A stretch of DNA of 64,000 nt from Bacillota bacterium. GTDB taxonomy: Bacteria > Bacillota > Clostridia > Lachnospirales > Lachnospiraceae. The stretch's first letter is position 1. Every line of letters starts with the position of its first letter. Made by a program: the position numbers and the translations under genes. The notes under the pieces were generated by a model. The model was not told the origin of the DNA. It searched no databases and was given only the letters and a program-made list of their open reading frames with translations. This document shows positions 27,295 through 35,622 of the stretch, in pieces. Location of the stretch: positions 191,941 to 255,940 of the forward strand of contig JAEXOU010000016.1 in NCBI GenBank assembly GCA_023439125.1. The letters are read 5' to 3'.

Positions 27295-28095
27295 ATGAAG
27301 AATAAAATAGCAATTACACTCGTTTTAATTTTAGTCATGAGCTTGGCATTTGCAGGGTGTAGTAAGGATTCAAAGAAAACCAGTGGAGATGGAAAAGATA
27401 TTGTTTATGCAGTAGAAGCTGGTTCTGCTGGTGAAGCAGCTGCAAAAGAAAAGGGATATGAATATAATTCCGTAGCATCTCAAGCAGATGCATTAATGGA
27501 AGTAGCATCAGGAACTTCCGATGCAGCCATCATTGATTTATTAATGGCAGGAGCAATGATAGGAGAGGGTACAAGTTATCCAGATATGATACATACAGAC
27601 GAATTAACAACAGAAGAATATGGTGTTGGTTGCCGTAAGGGTTCCGATCTTGCATCCTACATCAATCAAGTACTTGCAGACACTTATGCAGATGGCTCTA
27701 TGAAAGAAATTGCAAAAAAATATGGCGTTCAAGAATCTCTTGTTGAGCAAAAAGCAACCGAATATATAGCAAGTCAAGAGAGTGATGTATCTTATATTCA
27801 AGGGAAAGGATCTTTAATCGTTGGCATTACAGATTTTAAACCAATGGATTATAAAGATGGCTCTGATGAGTGGATTGGCTTTGATGCAGATATGGCTCGT
27901 ATCGTAGCAGAAAAATTAGGTGTAGAAGCAAAATTTGTTGAAATTGATTGGGATAACAAAATAATGGAATTGGATTCCAAGAATATTGATGTTGTATGGA
28001 ATGGTATGACATTAACTGATGAAGTAGTAAAAGCGATGGAATGTAGCAATCCTTATTGTAATAATGCACAGGTCGTTGTTATTAATGAAAAATAA
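27295..28095 (+). CDS. Amino-acid ABC substrate-binding lipoprotein, circularly permuted
   Basis: Residues 1-21 are a lipoprotein signal with lipobox AFAGC. The rest matches the SBP_bac_3 family, but with its halves swapped. The usual opening block (LIVGITDFKPMDY, GFDADMARIVAEKLG, WDNKIMELDSKNIDVVWNGM, T-x-E, CSNPYC..) occupies residues about 172-262. The block that normally follows it (YAVEAGSAGE.., DAAIIDLLMAG, GVGCRKGSDL, the Asn/Leu helix and IAKKYG end) occupies residues about 32-150. A roughly 20-residue stretch joins the old C-terminus to the old N-terminus. The fold could still close, as those termini lie on the same lobe. It is followed by permease and ATPase genes of a polar amino-acid importer. 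Confidence 0.85.
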   Translation: MKNKIAITLVLILVMSLAFAGCSKDSKKTSGDGKDIVYAVEAGSAGEAAAKEKGYEYNSVASQADALMEVASGTSDAAIIDLLMAGAMIGEGTSYPDMIHTDELTTEEYGVGCRKGSDLASYINQVLADTYADGSMKEIAKKYGVQESLVEQKATEYIASQESDVSYIQGKGSLIVGITDFKPMDYKDGSDEWIGFDADMARIVAEKLGVEAKFVEIDWDNKIMELDSKNIDVVWNGMTLTDEVVKAMECSNPYCNNAQVVVINEK

Positions 28096-28130
28096 GACAT
28101 CATCTTCGATTGAACAAAGGAGAAATTAGT

Positions 28131-28787
28131 ATGTTTTCTACTGTGACGCAATCATTGCTTAACGGTTTATTAACCACATTTCAGATTTTTATACTGACTC
28201 TTATATTTGCGTTGCCTTTAGGGTTGCTCATTGCATTTGCATCAATGAGCAAATGTAGAGCATTACGTTTCATCATACAATTTGTAGTCTGGGTAATTCG
28301 TGGTACACCGTTAATGTTGCAATTAATAATTATCTTTTATGGTCCAGGGTTATGGTTAAAGCATAATATATGGAGTGGCGATGAATCCGGACGATTGATG
28401 GCTACTGTGGTGGCATTTACGATTAATTATGCGTGCTATTTCTCAGTCATCTTTCGGGGAGGTATCAGAAGTGTTCCAGCTGGACAACGAGAGGCTGGGC
28501 AAGTACTTGGTATGACAAAAAGTCAAATCTTTTTTAAGATTACTTTATTGCAAATGGTGAAACATGTTGTTCCACCTATGTCGAATGAGATTATTACGCT
28601 TGTTAAGGATACTTCGCTAGCACGAATGATTGCAGCGTATGAGCTTACATTTGCAGGATATTCATTTATGAAATCCGAAGGTCTTACTTGGCCACTTTTT
28701 TATACAGGGTTATTTTATTTAGTATTTGTAGGTATTTTAACTTTGTTATTTAATTACATTGAACGTAAGCTAGAGTACTTCAGATAA
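28131..28787 (+). CDS. Amino-acid ABC transporter permease
   Basis: A 218-residue inner-membrane permease of the HisMQ/GlnP type. It opens SLLNGLLTTFQIF, the usual first helix, and carries the EAA loop (REAGQVLGMTKSQIFFKI) that docks onto the ATPase. ATG 28131 is used because AAAGGAG lies 9 bases upstream; a TTG at 28110 is the rejected alternative. It sits between the binding-protein gene (35 bases) and the ATPase gene (11 bases) and forms the membrane pore as a homodimer. Confidence 0.85.
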   Translation: MFSTVTQSLLNGLLTTFQIFILTLIFALPLGLLIAFASMSKCRALRFIIQFVVWVIRGTPLMLQLIIIFYGPGLWLKHNIWSGDESGRLMATVVAFTINYACYFSVIFRGGIRSVPAGQREAGQVLGMTKSQIFFKITLLQMVKHVVPPMSNEIITLVKDTSLARMIAAYELTFAGYSFMKSEGLTWPLFYTGLFYLVFVGILTLLFNYIERKLEYFR

Positions 28788-28798
28788 GGAGGATTGAT

Positions 28799-29584
28799 AT
28801 GGCGATTTTAAATGTAAATGGCATACAAAAAGATTTTGGCTGTATACATGTCTTAAAGGATGTTAGCTTTACACTAGAAGAAGGAAATACATTAGCCATT
28901 ATTGGTTCTTCTGGTTCTGGTAAGACTACGCTATTACGGTGTTTGAATTTTTTAGAGTCACCCAGTGAAGGAAGTATTGAAGTAAAAGGTGAGGTATTAT
29001 TTGATGCTAGTTGGCCAACATCACAAAAAGAAACGGATTTGAGGACAAAGCGACTTCATTTTGGAATGGTATTTCAATCCTTTCATCTATTCCCCCAATA
29101 TACGGCACTTGAGAATGTTACTTTAGCAGAACGGTTGTTAGCAAAAGAAAGAGCAGATTTTAAGCAGAATAAAAGACAAATATATAAGACGATTGATGAA
29201 CATGGTAAAGAATTATTGCTACAGATGGGATTAGTAGATCGGATGAACCATTATCCGCACCAGCTTTCTGGTGGACAGCAACAAAGAGTTGCAATCGCTA
29301 GAGCATTGGCACTAAATCCAGATATTCTTTGCTTTGATGAACCAACGTCAGCACTTGATCCAGAGCTTACAGGTGAAGTATTAAAGGTAATCAGAGGGTT
29401 AGCTGAGAAAAAGACGACAATGATTATTGTAACTCATGAGATGACATTTGCAAGAGATGTTGCAGATCAAATCATATTTATGGATGATGGTATGATTGTG
29501 GAGCAGGGACTAGCAAAACAAGTCATTGATCATCCGAGAGAAGAAAGAACAAAACAATTTTTATCACGATATGCAGAAGGATAA
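28799..29584 (+). CDS. Amino-acid ABC transporter ATP-binding protein
   Basis: A GlnQ/HisP-like ATPase of 261 residues. Walker A is GSSGSGKT, the signature is LSGGQQQRVAIARAL, and Walker B is ILCFDEP followed by TSALDP and the switch His in VTHEM. A short family-typical insertion lies between the Q-loop and the signature. It energises import of a polar amino acid through the permease at 28131. A terminator follows at once, so the operon is binding protein, permease, ATPase. Confidence 0.9.
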   Translation: MAILNVNGIQKDFGCIHVLKDVSFTLEEGNTLAIIGSSGSGKTTLLRCLNFLESPSEGSIEVKGEVLFDASWPTSQKETDLRTKRLHFGMVFQSFHLFPQYTALENVTLAERLLAKERADFKQNKRQIYKTIDEHGKELLLQMGLVDRMNHYPHQLSGGQQQRVAIARALALNPDILCFDEPTSALDPELTGEVLKVIRGLAEKKTTMIIVTHEMTFARDVADQIIFMDDGMIVEQGLAKQVIDHPREERTKQFLSRYAEG

Positions 29585-29600
29585 AACCTTCTTAAAAAGG

Positions 29601-29648
29601 CATCCTATTGGTTAATGTGTATTTTTCATTGATCCAATAGGATGTTTT
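29601..29648 (+). terminator. Intrinsic terminator
   Basis: CATCCTATTGG pairs with CCAATAGGATG (11 bp, long loop), then TTTT; closes the amino-acid transporter operon. Confidence 0.7.
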
Positions 29649-29714
29649 GCATCTAACCAGTCAGTATTTGATTATTTCTTCAGATTTAAAAGTGCAGTAC
29701 ACTATACACATATT

Positions 29715-29819
29715 ATGGAGTATACTAAATACAGAATTAATAAAATTGCGAAGTATTTTGGGTTAACCATTGAGGAAGTGTTTGATTTGGAGGATGAAAG
29801 TAATCCTTTAATTAAATAG
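29715..29819 (+). pseudogene. C-terminal remnant of an HTH (Cro/CI-type) regulator
   Basis: A 34-codon ORF with KYRINKIAKYFGLTIEEVFD, which is how the last helices of a short XRE-family helix-turn-helix protein end. The N-terminal DNA-binding half is absent and no ribosome-binding site is seen. It is probably the debris of a small regulator gene; the similarity is short, so this is tentative. Confidence 0.4.
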
Positions 29820-29907
29820 GTAGATCTTTAATCTGAACATTTGATAGTTATGAATCTGCTTGGTATGTTTACCACAACAAGGTCAAGGCTGAATAAAATT
29901 CTAAGAG

Positions 29908-30456
29908 GTGATTAACATAAGACTATTTATTGCAATAAATTTTACACCTGAAGTTAAAGGTAAGTTATCCAGAGTAATACAGGAATTAAATAAAGAAGCT
30001 TTAAGAGGTAATTTTACCAAAACCTCAAACCTGCATTTGACACTTGCATTTTTGGGAGAAGTATCCTCGAATCGGATTCAGGATATATTGAAAGTAATGA
30101 ATCAAATTTTTAAGGGGAAAAACTCTTTTGAGATTAAAGTAGGTGGATTGGGTAAATTTATCAATCGTGAAGAACTTCTATATTGGTGTGGAATTCAAGA
30201 AAATGAAACATTGACCAAGTTACAGAATATGTTGATTCAAGGGTTAAAAGCATATGAATTTACAGTAGATGATAAGCCATTTCAGCCGCATATTACACTT
30301 GGACGAAGATGTAAGATGGGTTTGAACTTTGATGAGAAGGAGTTTGCCAAAAAGATACCTCCCATCAATATGGAGGTAATGATGATTCATCTCATGAAAT
30401 CAGAGAATAAGGAGGGAAAAACGATTTATACAAGCCTTGGAGAAGTAATATTATAA
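29908..30456 (+). CDS. thpR: RNA 2',3'-cyclic phosphodiesterase
   Basis: A 2H-phosphoesterase of the LigT/ThpR family, opening cyclic phosphate ends of RNA. The two H-x-T motifs are visible as HLTLAF in the first half and HITLGR in the second. Length (about 180) is normal. The start is unusual: family members begin MRLFIAI, and here the equivalent codon is ATA (29917) with AGAGGTG ideally placed before it. The only standard in-frame start is GTG 29908, which is part of that ribosome-binding site. Either ATA is used, or GTG is used inefficiently, or the ATG has been lost. Confidence 0.8.
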   Translation: MINIRLFIAINFTPEVKGKLSRVIQELNKEALRGNFTKTSNLHLTLAFLGEVSSNRIQDILKVMNQIFKGKNSFEIKVGGLGKFINREELLYWCGIQENETLTKLQNMLIQGLKAYEFTVDDKPFQPHITLGRRCKMGLNFDEKEFAKKIPPINMEVMMIHLMKSENKEGKTIYTSLGEVIL

Positions 30457-30654
30457 TTCAAGTGAAAGCATTCATATCTTGAGTTTGAGTATAAGGAAAA
30501 CTCACTTGAAAATGGCTTTGCATGTCAATATATGCTCAGTTTATGGCAGTTTAACATAAGATAACCAGATTAAGGGGTATGGATTTCTTGGTATATGATA
30601 TAAAGCAAGCGTAAATAATTTCAGGAAGCAAAAAAAATACGAGGAGTGATTTCT

Positions 30655-31169
30655 ATGAGCAATGAAAAAGATATCAAAAAAGATGAGCTAACAATAGAAG
30701 AACTAAATTATTTTAAAAATAGGATACCAATTGATATGAGGGTTCTCCTTGGGTGTTTTATTGCATTTATAATTTGTGGGATTTTTTTGGCGGCAGTTCT
30801 TTCGCTGATTCAATTAATGATGATAATATTACTATTTTATACATACTATTTGGATTACTAATTATAATGATTGTATGTATGCTTGTAGGCTATAAAAAAA
30901 ATAAACGAGTATTTACCGCTTTAAAAAATAATGAGTGTAAAATCATACTAAGTAGCATAGCAAATAAAAGTTATAGAAGGATAGGAGCTAGACATGGAAG
31001 CTACAGAATAGATTTTTATGAGTGCCCAGAATATCAAGGAGAGATAAATCCGTGTTCAAGCCAGCAATATGAAAAAGCCAAAGTTGGAGATCCTTTAAAG
31101 GTAGTAATATTACCAAAGCCATATAAGTGTTATGGAATTGTAATAACTGATAATGAAACCAATATCTAA
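30655..31169 (+). pseudogene. Frameshifted two-TM membrane protein
   Basis: A start with a good GAGGAG site at 30641 encodes a charged N-terminus and a hydrophobic helix (LLGCFIAFIICGIFLAA), then stops at 30861. A second frame supplies the next transmembrane helix (ILYILFGLLIIMIVCMLVG) and a soluble C-terminal domain ending at 31169. The change from the first to the second frame must happen near 30800-30812. Together they would make an ordinary protein of about 170 residues with two helices and a cytoplasmic or external beta-rich tail. No family is recognised. A base error is the alternative. Confidence 0.6.
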
Positions 31170-31282
31170 GTTATTTTGGGAGTGGGGAAGGAAAGCGTAA
31201 GGAGTCTGAAGTAATTTGTAGCACTCTCGATAGTGTTACATTGAGTAGTGATATAGCTAAATAGAAAGGAAGTCATCATAAA

Positions 31283-32677
31283 ATGAATGTATTAGCAACC
31301 TATATGGTGCCACATCCACCACTTATTGTACCAGCCATAGGGAATGGTCAGGAAAAAGAAATTCAAGCTACAATTGATAGTTATAAAGTGGTTGCAGAAG
31401 AAATTAGACACTTAAATCCAGAAACAATTGTGATCGTTTCACCTCATAGTACCATGTATGCTGATTATTTTCATATCTCACCAGGAGAAAATGCGAAAGG
31501 GGATTTCTCTTTATTTGGAGCACCCCAGGTGTCATTTCAAATCCAGTATGATAAAGAGTTTGCAGATTACTTAGCCACCTTATCAGAAAAGACAGGAGTT
31601 TTGGCTGGATTTCTTGGGGAACGGGAGCCAAAACTTGATCACGGTACGATGGTTCCACTTTATTTTATCAAAGAGGCTTGTGGTGGAAGTCTTTTTCATA
31701 GATTTGTTCGTATTGGATTGTCGGGACTTTCGTTTGAAGAGCATTATAAATTAGGACAACTAATTCAGAGGACATCAAAGGAGTTAGGAAAAAAGATTGT
31801 ATTTATTGCAAGTGGTGATTTATCTCATAGATTAAAAGCAGAAGGACCTTATGGCTATAAGAAAGAAGGACCTGAATATGATAAAAAAGTTATGGAATAT
31901 GCTTCTAGTGCAGACTTTGTTAGTATGTTAATGATGAAGGAAGAACACTGCGAGTTGGCAGGAGAATGTGGGCAACGTTCGTTTTGTATGATGGCCGGAG
32001 TTTTGGACGGCATCGAAGTAAAATCAACAAAACTCTCCTATGAAGGACCATTTGGTGTTGGATATGGGATTGTATCATTTCATCCAATTGGTTTTAATGA
32101 AGAAAGAAAATTTTTAGAAAAAGTAATCTATGAAAAGAAGGAACAACGTAAGAAGAATAAGGAACGTGAGGATAATTATGTTCAATTAGCAAGAAAATCA
32201 CTAGAGGAATATGTACTTACAGGAAGAAAGATCAAGATCCCAGAAGGGATTGAGGAAGAGCTTCTTAGAAGAAGGGCAGGATGTTTCGTATCTTTGAAAA
32301 AGGATGGGATGCTTCGAGGATGTATAGGTACAATTGCGCCAACCAAGCAATCACTGGCAGAGGAAATTATAGAGAATGCAATTAATGCAGCAGTCAATGA
32401 TCCACGATTTGATCCAGTAGAACCAGAGGAACTTGAGTATTTAGTTTATAGCGTTGATATATTAGGTGAAGCGGAGGAGATTAGCTCTCCAAAAGAACTT
32501 GACGTCAAAAAATATGGTGTTATTGTTACAAAGGGATATAAAAGAGGTCTATTATTACCAAACCTTGATGGGATTGATACGGTTGAGGAACAGATTCGTA
32601 TTGCAAAACAAAAGGCAGGAATCTTAGAAAATGAAACGGTAAAATTAGAACGATTTGAAGTAGTTCGGCACTTTTAG
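31283..32677 (+). CDS. AmmeMemoRadiSam fusion: MEMO-like plus AMMECR1-like
   Basis: Residues 1-270 match the MEMO / class III extradiol-dioxygenase-like fold (MVPHPPLIVPAIG, VSPHS, and GDLSHRLKAEGP, which hold the metal-type His residues). Residues about 300-464 match AMMECR1 (AGCFVSLKKDGMLRGCIGTI, VNDPRFDPV). These are proteins B and A of the AmmeMemoRadiSam set, here made as one 464-residue chain. The radical SAM member follows 11 bases later. The three families are conserved together across domains of life; the reaction is not established to my knowledge. The fusion indicates a physical complex. Confidence 0.85.
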   Translation: MNVLATYMVPHPPLIVPAIGNGQEKEIQATIDSYKVVAEEIRHLNPETIVIVSPHSTMYADYFHISPGENAKGDFSLFGAPQVSFQIQYDKEFADYLATLSEKTGVLAGFLGEREPKLDHGTMVPLYFIKEACGGSLFHRFVRIGLSGLSFEEHYKLGQLIQRTSKELGKKIVFIASGDLSHRLKAEGPYGYKKEGPEYDKKVMEYASSADFVSMLMMKEEHCELAGECGQRSFCMMAGVLDGIEVKSTKLSYEGPFGVGYGIVSFHPIGFNEERKFLEKVIYEKKEQRKKNKEREDNYVQLARKSLEEYVLTGRKIKIPEGIEEELLRRRAGCFVSLKKDGMLRGCIGTIAPTKQSLAEEIIENAINAAVNDPRFDPVEPEELEYLVYSVDILGEAEEISSPKELDVKKYGVIVTKGYKRGLLLPNLDGIDTVEEQIRIAKQKAGILENETVKLERFEVVRHF

Positions 32678-32688
32678 GTAGTAGATCA

Positions 32689-33549
32689 GTGAAATCAGGA
32701 CGTAGGTGTGGAATGGAAGATAATGAAATAAGATGTAACGTCTGTATGCATCATTGTCATTTAAAAGAAGGACAGATTGGTAGGTGCAGAGCAAGAAAAA
32801 ATGAAAATGGGAAAAGCATATCGATAAATTATGGGCATTTAACAAGTATAGCACTCGATCCAATCGAAAAAAAACCACTTGCTTGTTTTTATCCAGGAAG
32901 TATGATTCTGTCGGTTGGAAGTTATGGTTGCAATTTAAATTGTCCATTCTGTCAGAACGACTCCATTGCGATGGCTAGTCTAAGTGAAGTAGAAACTCTA
33001 ATAATTACACCAAAGCAGTTAGCAAAAGAGGCGTATGCTCTGAAAAACCAAGGAAATATCGGAATTGCATTTACGTATAATGAACCACTCGTTGGTTATG
33101 AATTTGTACGAGATACTGCAAAACTTGTTCGAGATTATGGAATGAAGAATGTAGTAGTTACTAATGGCTCTCTTTCAGAAGAAGCAGCAGATGATATTTT
33201 CCCATATATCGACGCCTATAACATTGATTTAAAAGGATTTACAAAAGATTATTATGATAAATTAGGTGGTAGTTTGGACTATGTGAAAACGTTTATTACA
33301 TTAGCGGTAAAGCATGCTCATGTAGAGATTACAACATTGATTGTTCCAGGAGAAAATGATACGAAAGAGGAGATTGGAGAACTGGCTGGCTGGTTGGCCA
33401 GTATTGATCGAGACATACCCCTACATCTTACAAGATTTTTTCCAAGAAGGAATATGAAAGAGAAAGAGCCTACCGATGTTGAACTCTTATATGAATTACT
33501 AAAGGAAGCGAAGAAGCACTTAAATCGAGTATTTGTGGGAAATGTATAG
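32689..33549 (+). CDS. AmmeMemoRadiSam radical SAM enzyme
   Basis: A radical SAM protein with the [4Fe-4S] motif C-x3-C-x2-C at Cys81, Cys85 and Cys88 (GCNLNCPFCQN), preceded by a Cys-rich N-terminal region (CNVCMHHC, GRCRARKN) typical of this group and related to pyruvate-formate-lyase activases. It lies 11 bases behind the MEMO-AMMECR1 fusion, so the set is one operon. The start is uncertain: GTG 32689 has a weak AGGTAG, while ATG 32713 has AGGTG only 4 bases away. A bidirectional-looking hairpin follows the gene. Confidence 0.85.
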   Translation: MKSGRRCGMEDNEIRCNVCMHHCHLKEGQIGRCRARKNENGKSISINYGHLTSIALDPIEKKPLACFYPGSMILSVGSYGCNLNCPFCQNDSIAMASLSEVETLIITPKQLAKEAYALKNQGNIGIAFTYNEPLVGYEFVRDTAKLVRDYGMKNVVVTNGSLSEEAADDIFPYIDAYNIDLKGFTKDYYDKLGGSLDYVKTFITLAVKHAHVEITTLIVPGENDTKEEIGELAGWLASIDRDIPLHLTRFFPRRNMKEKEPTDVELLYELLKEAKKHLNRVFVGNV

Positions 33550-33586
33550 AGAAGAGTGTGAAAGGGACTAATTGTTAAATCAAAAA

Positions 33587-33615
33587 AGCCATGTAGGCTA
33601 ATATCCTACATGGCT
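33587..33615 (-). terminator. Hairpin with T-run on the minus strand
   Basis: AGCCATGTAGG pairs with CCTACATGGCT (11 bp). The A-run in front makes a proper U-run only for minus-strand transcripts; on the plus strand it is followed by AAAAT. A second stem, AAATGATAAAT..ATTTATCATTT, lies just behind. Confidence 0.45.
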
Positions 33616-33753
33616 AAAATAAATGATAAATATACTTAATTTATCATTTCCAATTGCAAAAAGTTGAGATTGCATGCCTTTCTATCTCTTACCCTGGGTT
33701 CATGAAGAGCTTGTATTATATTAGCAATATATGTATAATTAATACTAAAGCAT

Positions 33754-33957
33754 ACAATAATTAGCAAGAATAAATATAAATTACCAGCATATAAACTAAG
33801 TCTGGATATCATCGACCAAGATAATAGTGGAATAAGCAAAATCCAAGAAGAAACTTACATAAAGTTTAAAATGAATTTAGCAGAAATTCAAGAAAATGTA
33901 GAACAAATAGTCCAACTAGCTATTAATTCATACTCAAAAAATTCCTGTTCTAAGTAA
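33754..33957 (+). pseudogene. Decayed paralogue of the gene at 34028
   Basis: Reading in the plus frame, the stretch encodes LDIIDQDNSGISKIQEETY and KFKMNLAEIQENVEQIVQ, closely matching residues about 40-80 of the protein at 34028 (IDIVDKQAKSGISKLQEETY, KFKENLAENQKNVEKIV). The N-terminal part and most of the C-terminal part are gone and it ends in a stop at 33955-33957. It is the remnant of a tandem duplication. Confidence 0.6.
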
Positions 33958-34027
33958 TATCATTGCTAACAAATACGCAGTTTACTTTTTGAGTAATTAA
34001 CAAAAAGTGCTGACTTGAGGTGAGTAT

Positions 34028-34519
34028 ATGTTTCGAAAGAAAAAGAAATTAATAAGCGAAGTCTTTGGAGAAGTGAAACATTATGGATTCTCGTGGACAA
34101 CATCTGCTAAAACATTATTTGTATTATGGAATAAGGCATATGAGCTACATATTGATATTGTTGATAAACAAGCAAAAAGTGGTATAAGCAAACTTCAGGA
34201 AGAGACTTACATTAAGTTCAAGGAGAACTTAGCAGAAAATCAAAAAAATGTTGAAAAAATAGTTTCAAAGTTTTTTAACACGACAAATGATGATAGCTTA
34301 ATTTCAAAGTTTATTCCTTACAGTATTCAGATAAATAGAAATGGCGAATGTGCATTAATTGGTGAAAATACTGAAGATGAAGACATACAGGATGTTTTGC
34401 CTGGGCTTGCAATTATAATTTATCCTAGAATGGCAATTTTCACCGAAGAAGCGTACTCAGAATATGTTTTTTTGAGTGGTGATGAGGATATAAAAAAGGA
34501 ACTTTATGGGGATGAGTGA
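34028..34519 (+). CDS. Hypothetical protein, DUF6985/immunity-like
   Basis: A 163-residue soluble acidic protein. It starts with a basic KKKK segment, then FGEVKHYGFSWTT and a helix with KLQEETYIKFKENLAENQKN. The layout (short beta start, long amphipathic helix, beta-rich C-terminus) recalls DUF6985/DUF2004-type proteins, some of which are immunity proteins of polymorphic toxin systems. No toxin gene is in view, and the assignment is only a resemblance. GAGGTGA precedes the ATG. A decayed copy lies just upstream and another small unknown follows. Confidence 0.5.
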   Translation: MFRKKKKLISEVFGEVKHYGFSWTTSAKTLFVLWNKAYELHIDIVDKQAKSGISKLQEETYIKFKENLAENQKNVEKIVSKFFNTTNDDSLISKFIPYSIQINRNGECALIGENTEDEDIQDVLPGLAIIIYPRMAIFTEEAYSEYVFLSGDEDIKKELYGDE

Positions 34520-34649
34520 GCACTCAAATTATACTTTTAACTAGCTTTTAATTCATTCTCAAATAATATCTGACCTAAGTAATCATATTATCAACAGCTG
34601 AACTGTTCTATAGGAAAAAAGCTTAATTTAGTAATTAGGAGGATATCAC

Positions 34650-35018
34650 ATGTTTTTCTTTAAAAAAAAAGATAGCAAAGTTGAAAAAAAGTACAAATGG
34701 GAGCCTTTAGCTACAGATGCACGGACAATTTTAAAATTAATTGAGCAGTGTGATGATGAAGCTCCAGGGATTGATTTAATTATCAAATACAATAATATAA
34801 TTTACAAGATAGGGATTTCTAGTGACTATGAACGTAAACGAGGATTCTTTGATAAAGTATACTATATCAATGATAGGGAATACAAAATGTATCAAGAATT
34901 CAAAAGAGCGACTGATATTGAGAATACTCCGTTTGAAGAACTACTGGAAACAATACATATTATAGCCGATGAATTATTAGGTGATCCAAGAAGTTACACT
35001 TTACTAGCAGACAAATAA
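34650..35018 (+). CDS. Small hypothetical protein
   Basis: A 122-residue protein with a basic start (MFFFKKKDSKVEKKYKW) and a mixed alpha/beta body containing KWEPLATDARTILKLIEQ and DREYKMYQEFKRATDIEN. No catalytic motif, signal peptide or membrane segment is evident. A strong AGGAGGA lies 8 bases before the ATG. It sits in the same small-protein cluster as the genes at 34028 and 35179. Function is unknown; an immunity-type protein is a guess from size and context only. Confidence 0.6.
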   Translation: MFFFKKKDSKVEKKYKWEPLATDARTILKLIEQCDDEAPGIDLIIKYNNIIYKIGISSDYERKRGFFDKVYYINDREYKMYQEFKRATDIENTPFEELLETIHIIADELLGDPRSYTLLADK

Positions 35019-35050
35019 AAAACAGCCACACATTTGTGTGATCGTTTTTT
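35017..35050 (+). terminator. Intrinsic terminator
   Basis: AAAAAAC..CACACA-TTT-GTGTG..GTTTTTT behind the 122-residue gene; a nested stem with a T-run. Confidence 0.65.
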
Positions 35051-35178
35051 CTATGGATACAGAAAAAAGTGTATGGTATCTTTGAATTAAGTAGGGATTT
35101 ACACTTGACTCTTCCTTTAGGGAAGCGGTAACGTGTGGTGAACAAACGTGGGGAGATATGTTTAAAGAAGGAGGATAC

Positions 35179-35583
35179 ATGTACCAGTTGTGGCAGTATT
35201 GTCACTTGTACAAGAACGTGATTTTCGACTGTTTTGACTTTTTGCTTACTAAAGATGACAAAGCGGAATGGATATGTGCTGTTAAAGACGATGTTACCAA
35301 TGCAGACGTAATGCCATTTAAATTGCTTGATTTTCCAGGAGGCCTATACGCTATGGCAGTCAATATTGACGAAGATAATGAGAGCATACAAAAAGTGGAA
35401 GATAAAGTTCTCCGATGGATTGAAAATACTAATTTTGAATATGATACTAGCCGTAGTGTTATGTTCAATATGCCTTATTTATATGAAGATGGAAGAGATA
35501 CTGCTTATCGAGATATAGAAAAGGGGCTTGGCTATAAGCAAATGCAAAGATATTTTCCTATCAAGCTAAAAGAAGATAGATAG
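35179..35583 (+). CDS. Stand-alone effector-binding (GyrI-like) domain
   Basis: A 134-residue protein whose second half has the hallmarks of the AraC/GyrI effector-binding domain: FPGGLYAMAVNI, the helix KVEDKVLRWIEN and the closing LGYKQMQRYFPIKLK. The DNA-binding AraC half is absent, so this is either a ligand-binding protein or the trimmed tail of a regulator. ATG 35179 is preferred over 35158 because AAGGAGG is placed 6-7 bases before it. It resembles the C-terminal half of the regulators at 52055 and 53324. Confidence 0.6.
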   Translation: MYQLWQYCHLYKNVIFDCFDFLLTKDDKAEWICAVKDDVTNADVMPFKLLDFPGGLYAMAVNIDEDNESIQKVEDKVLRWIENTNFEYDTSRSVMFNMPYLYEDGRDTAYRDIEKGLGYKQMQRYFPIKLKEDR

Positions 35584-35622
35584 GAATTGAATCCATGATT
35601 AAGTATTATTTGGAGGGGAATT

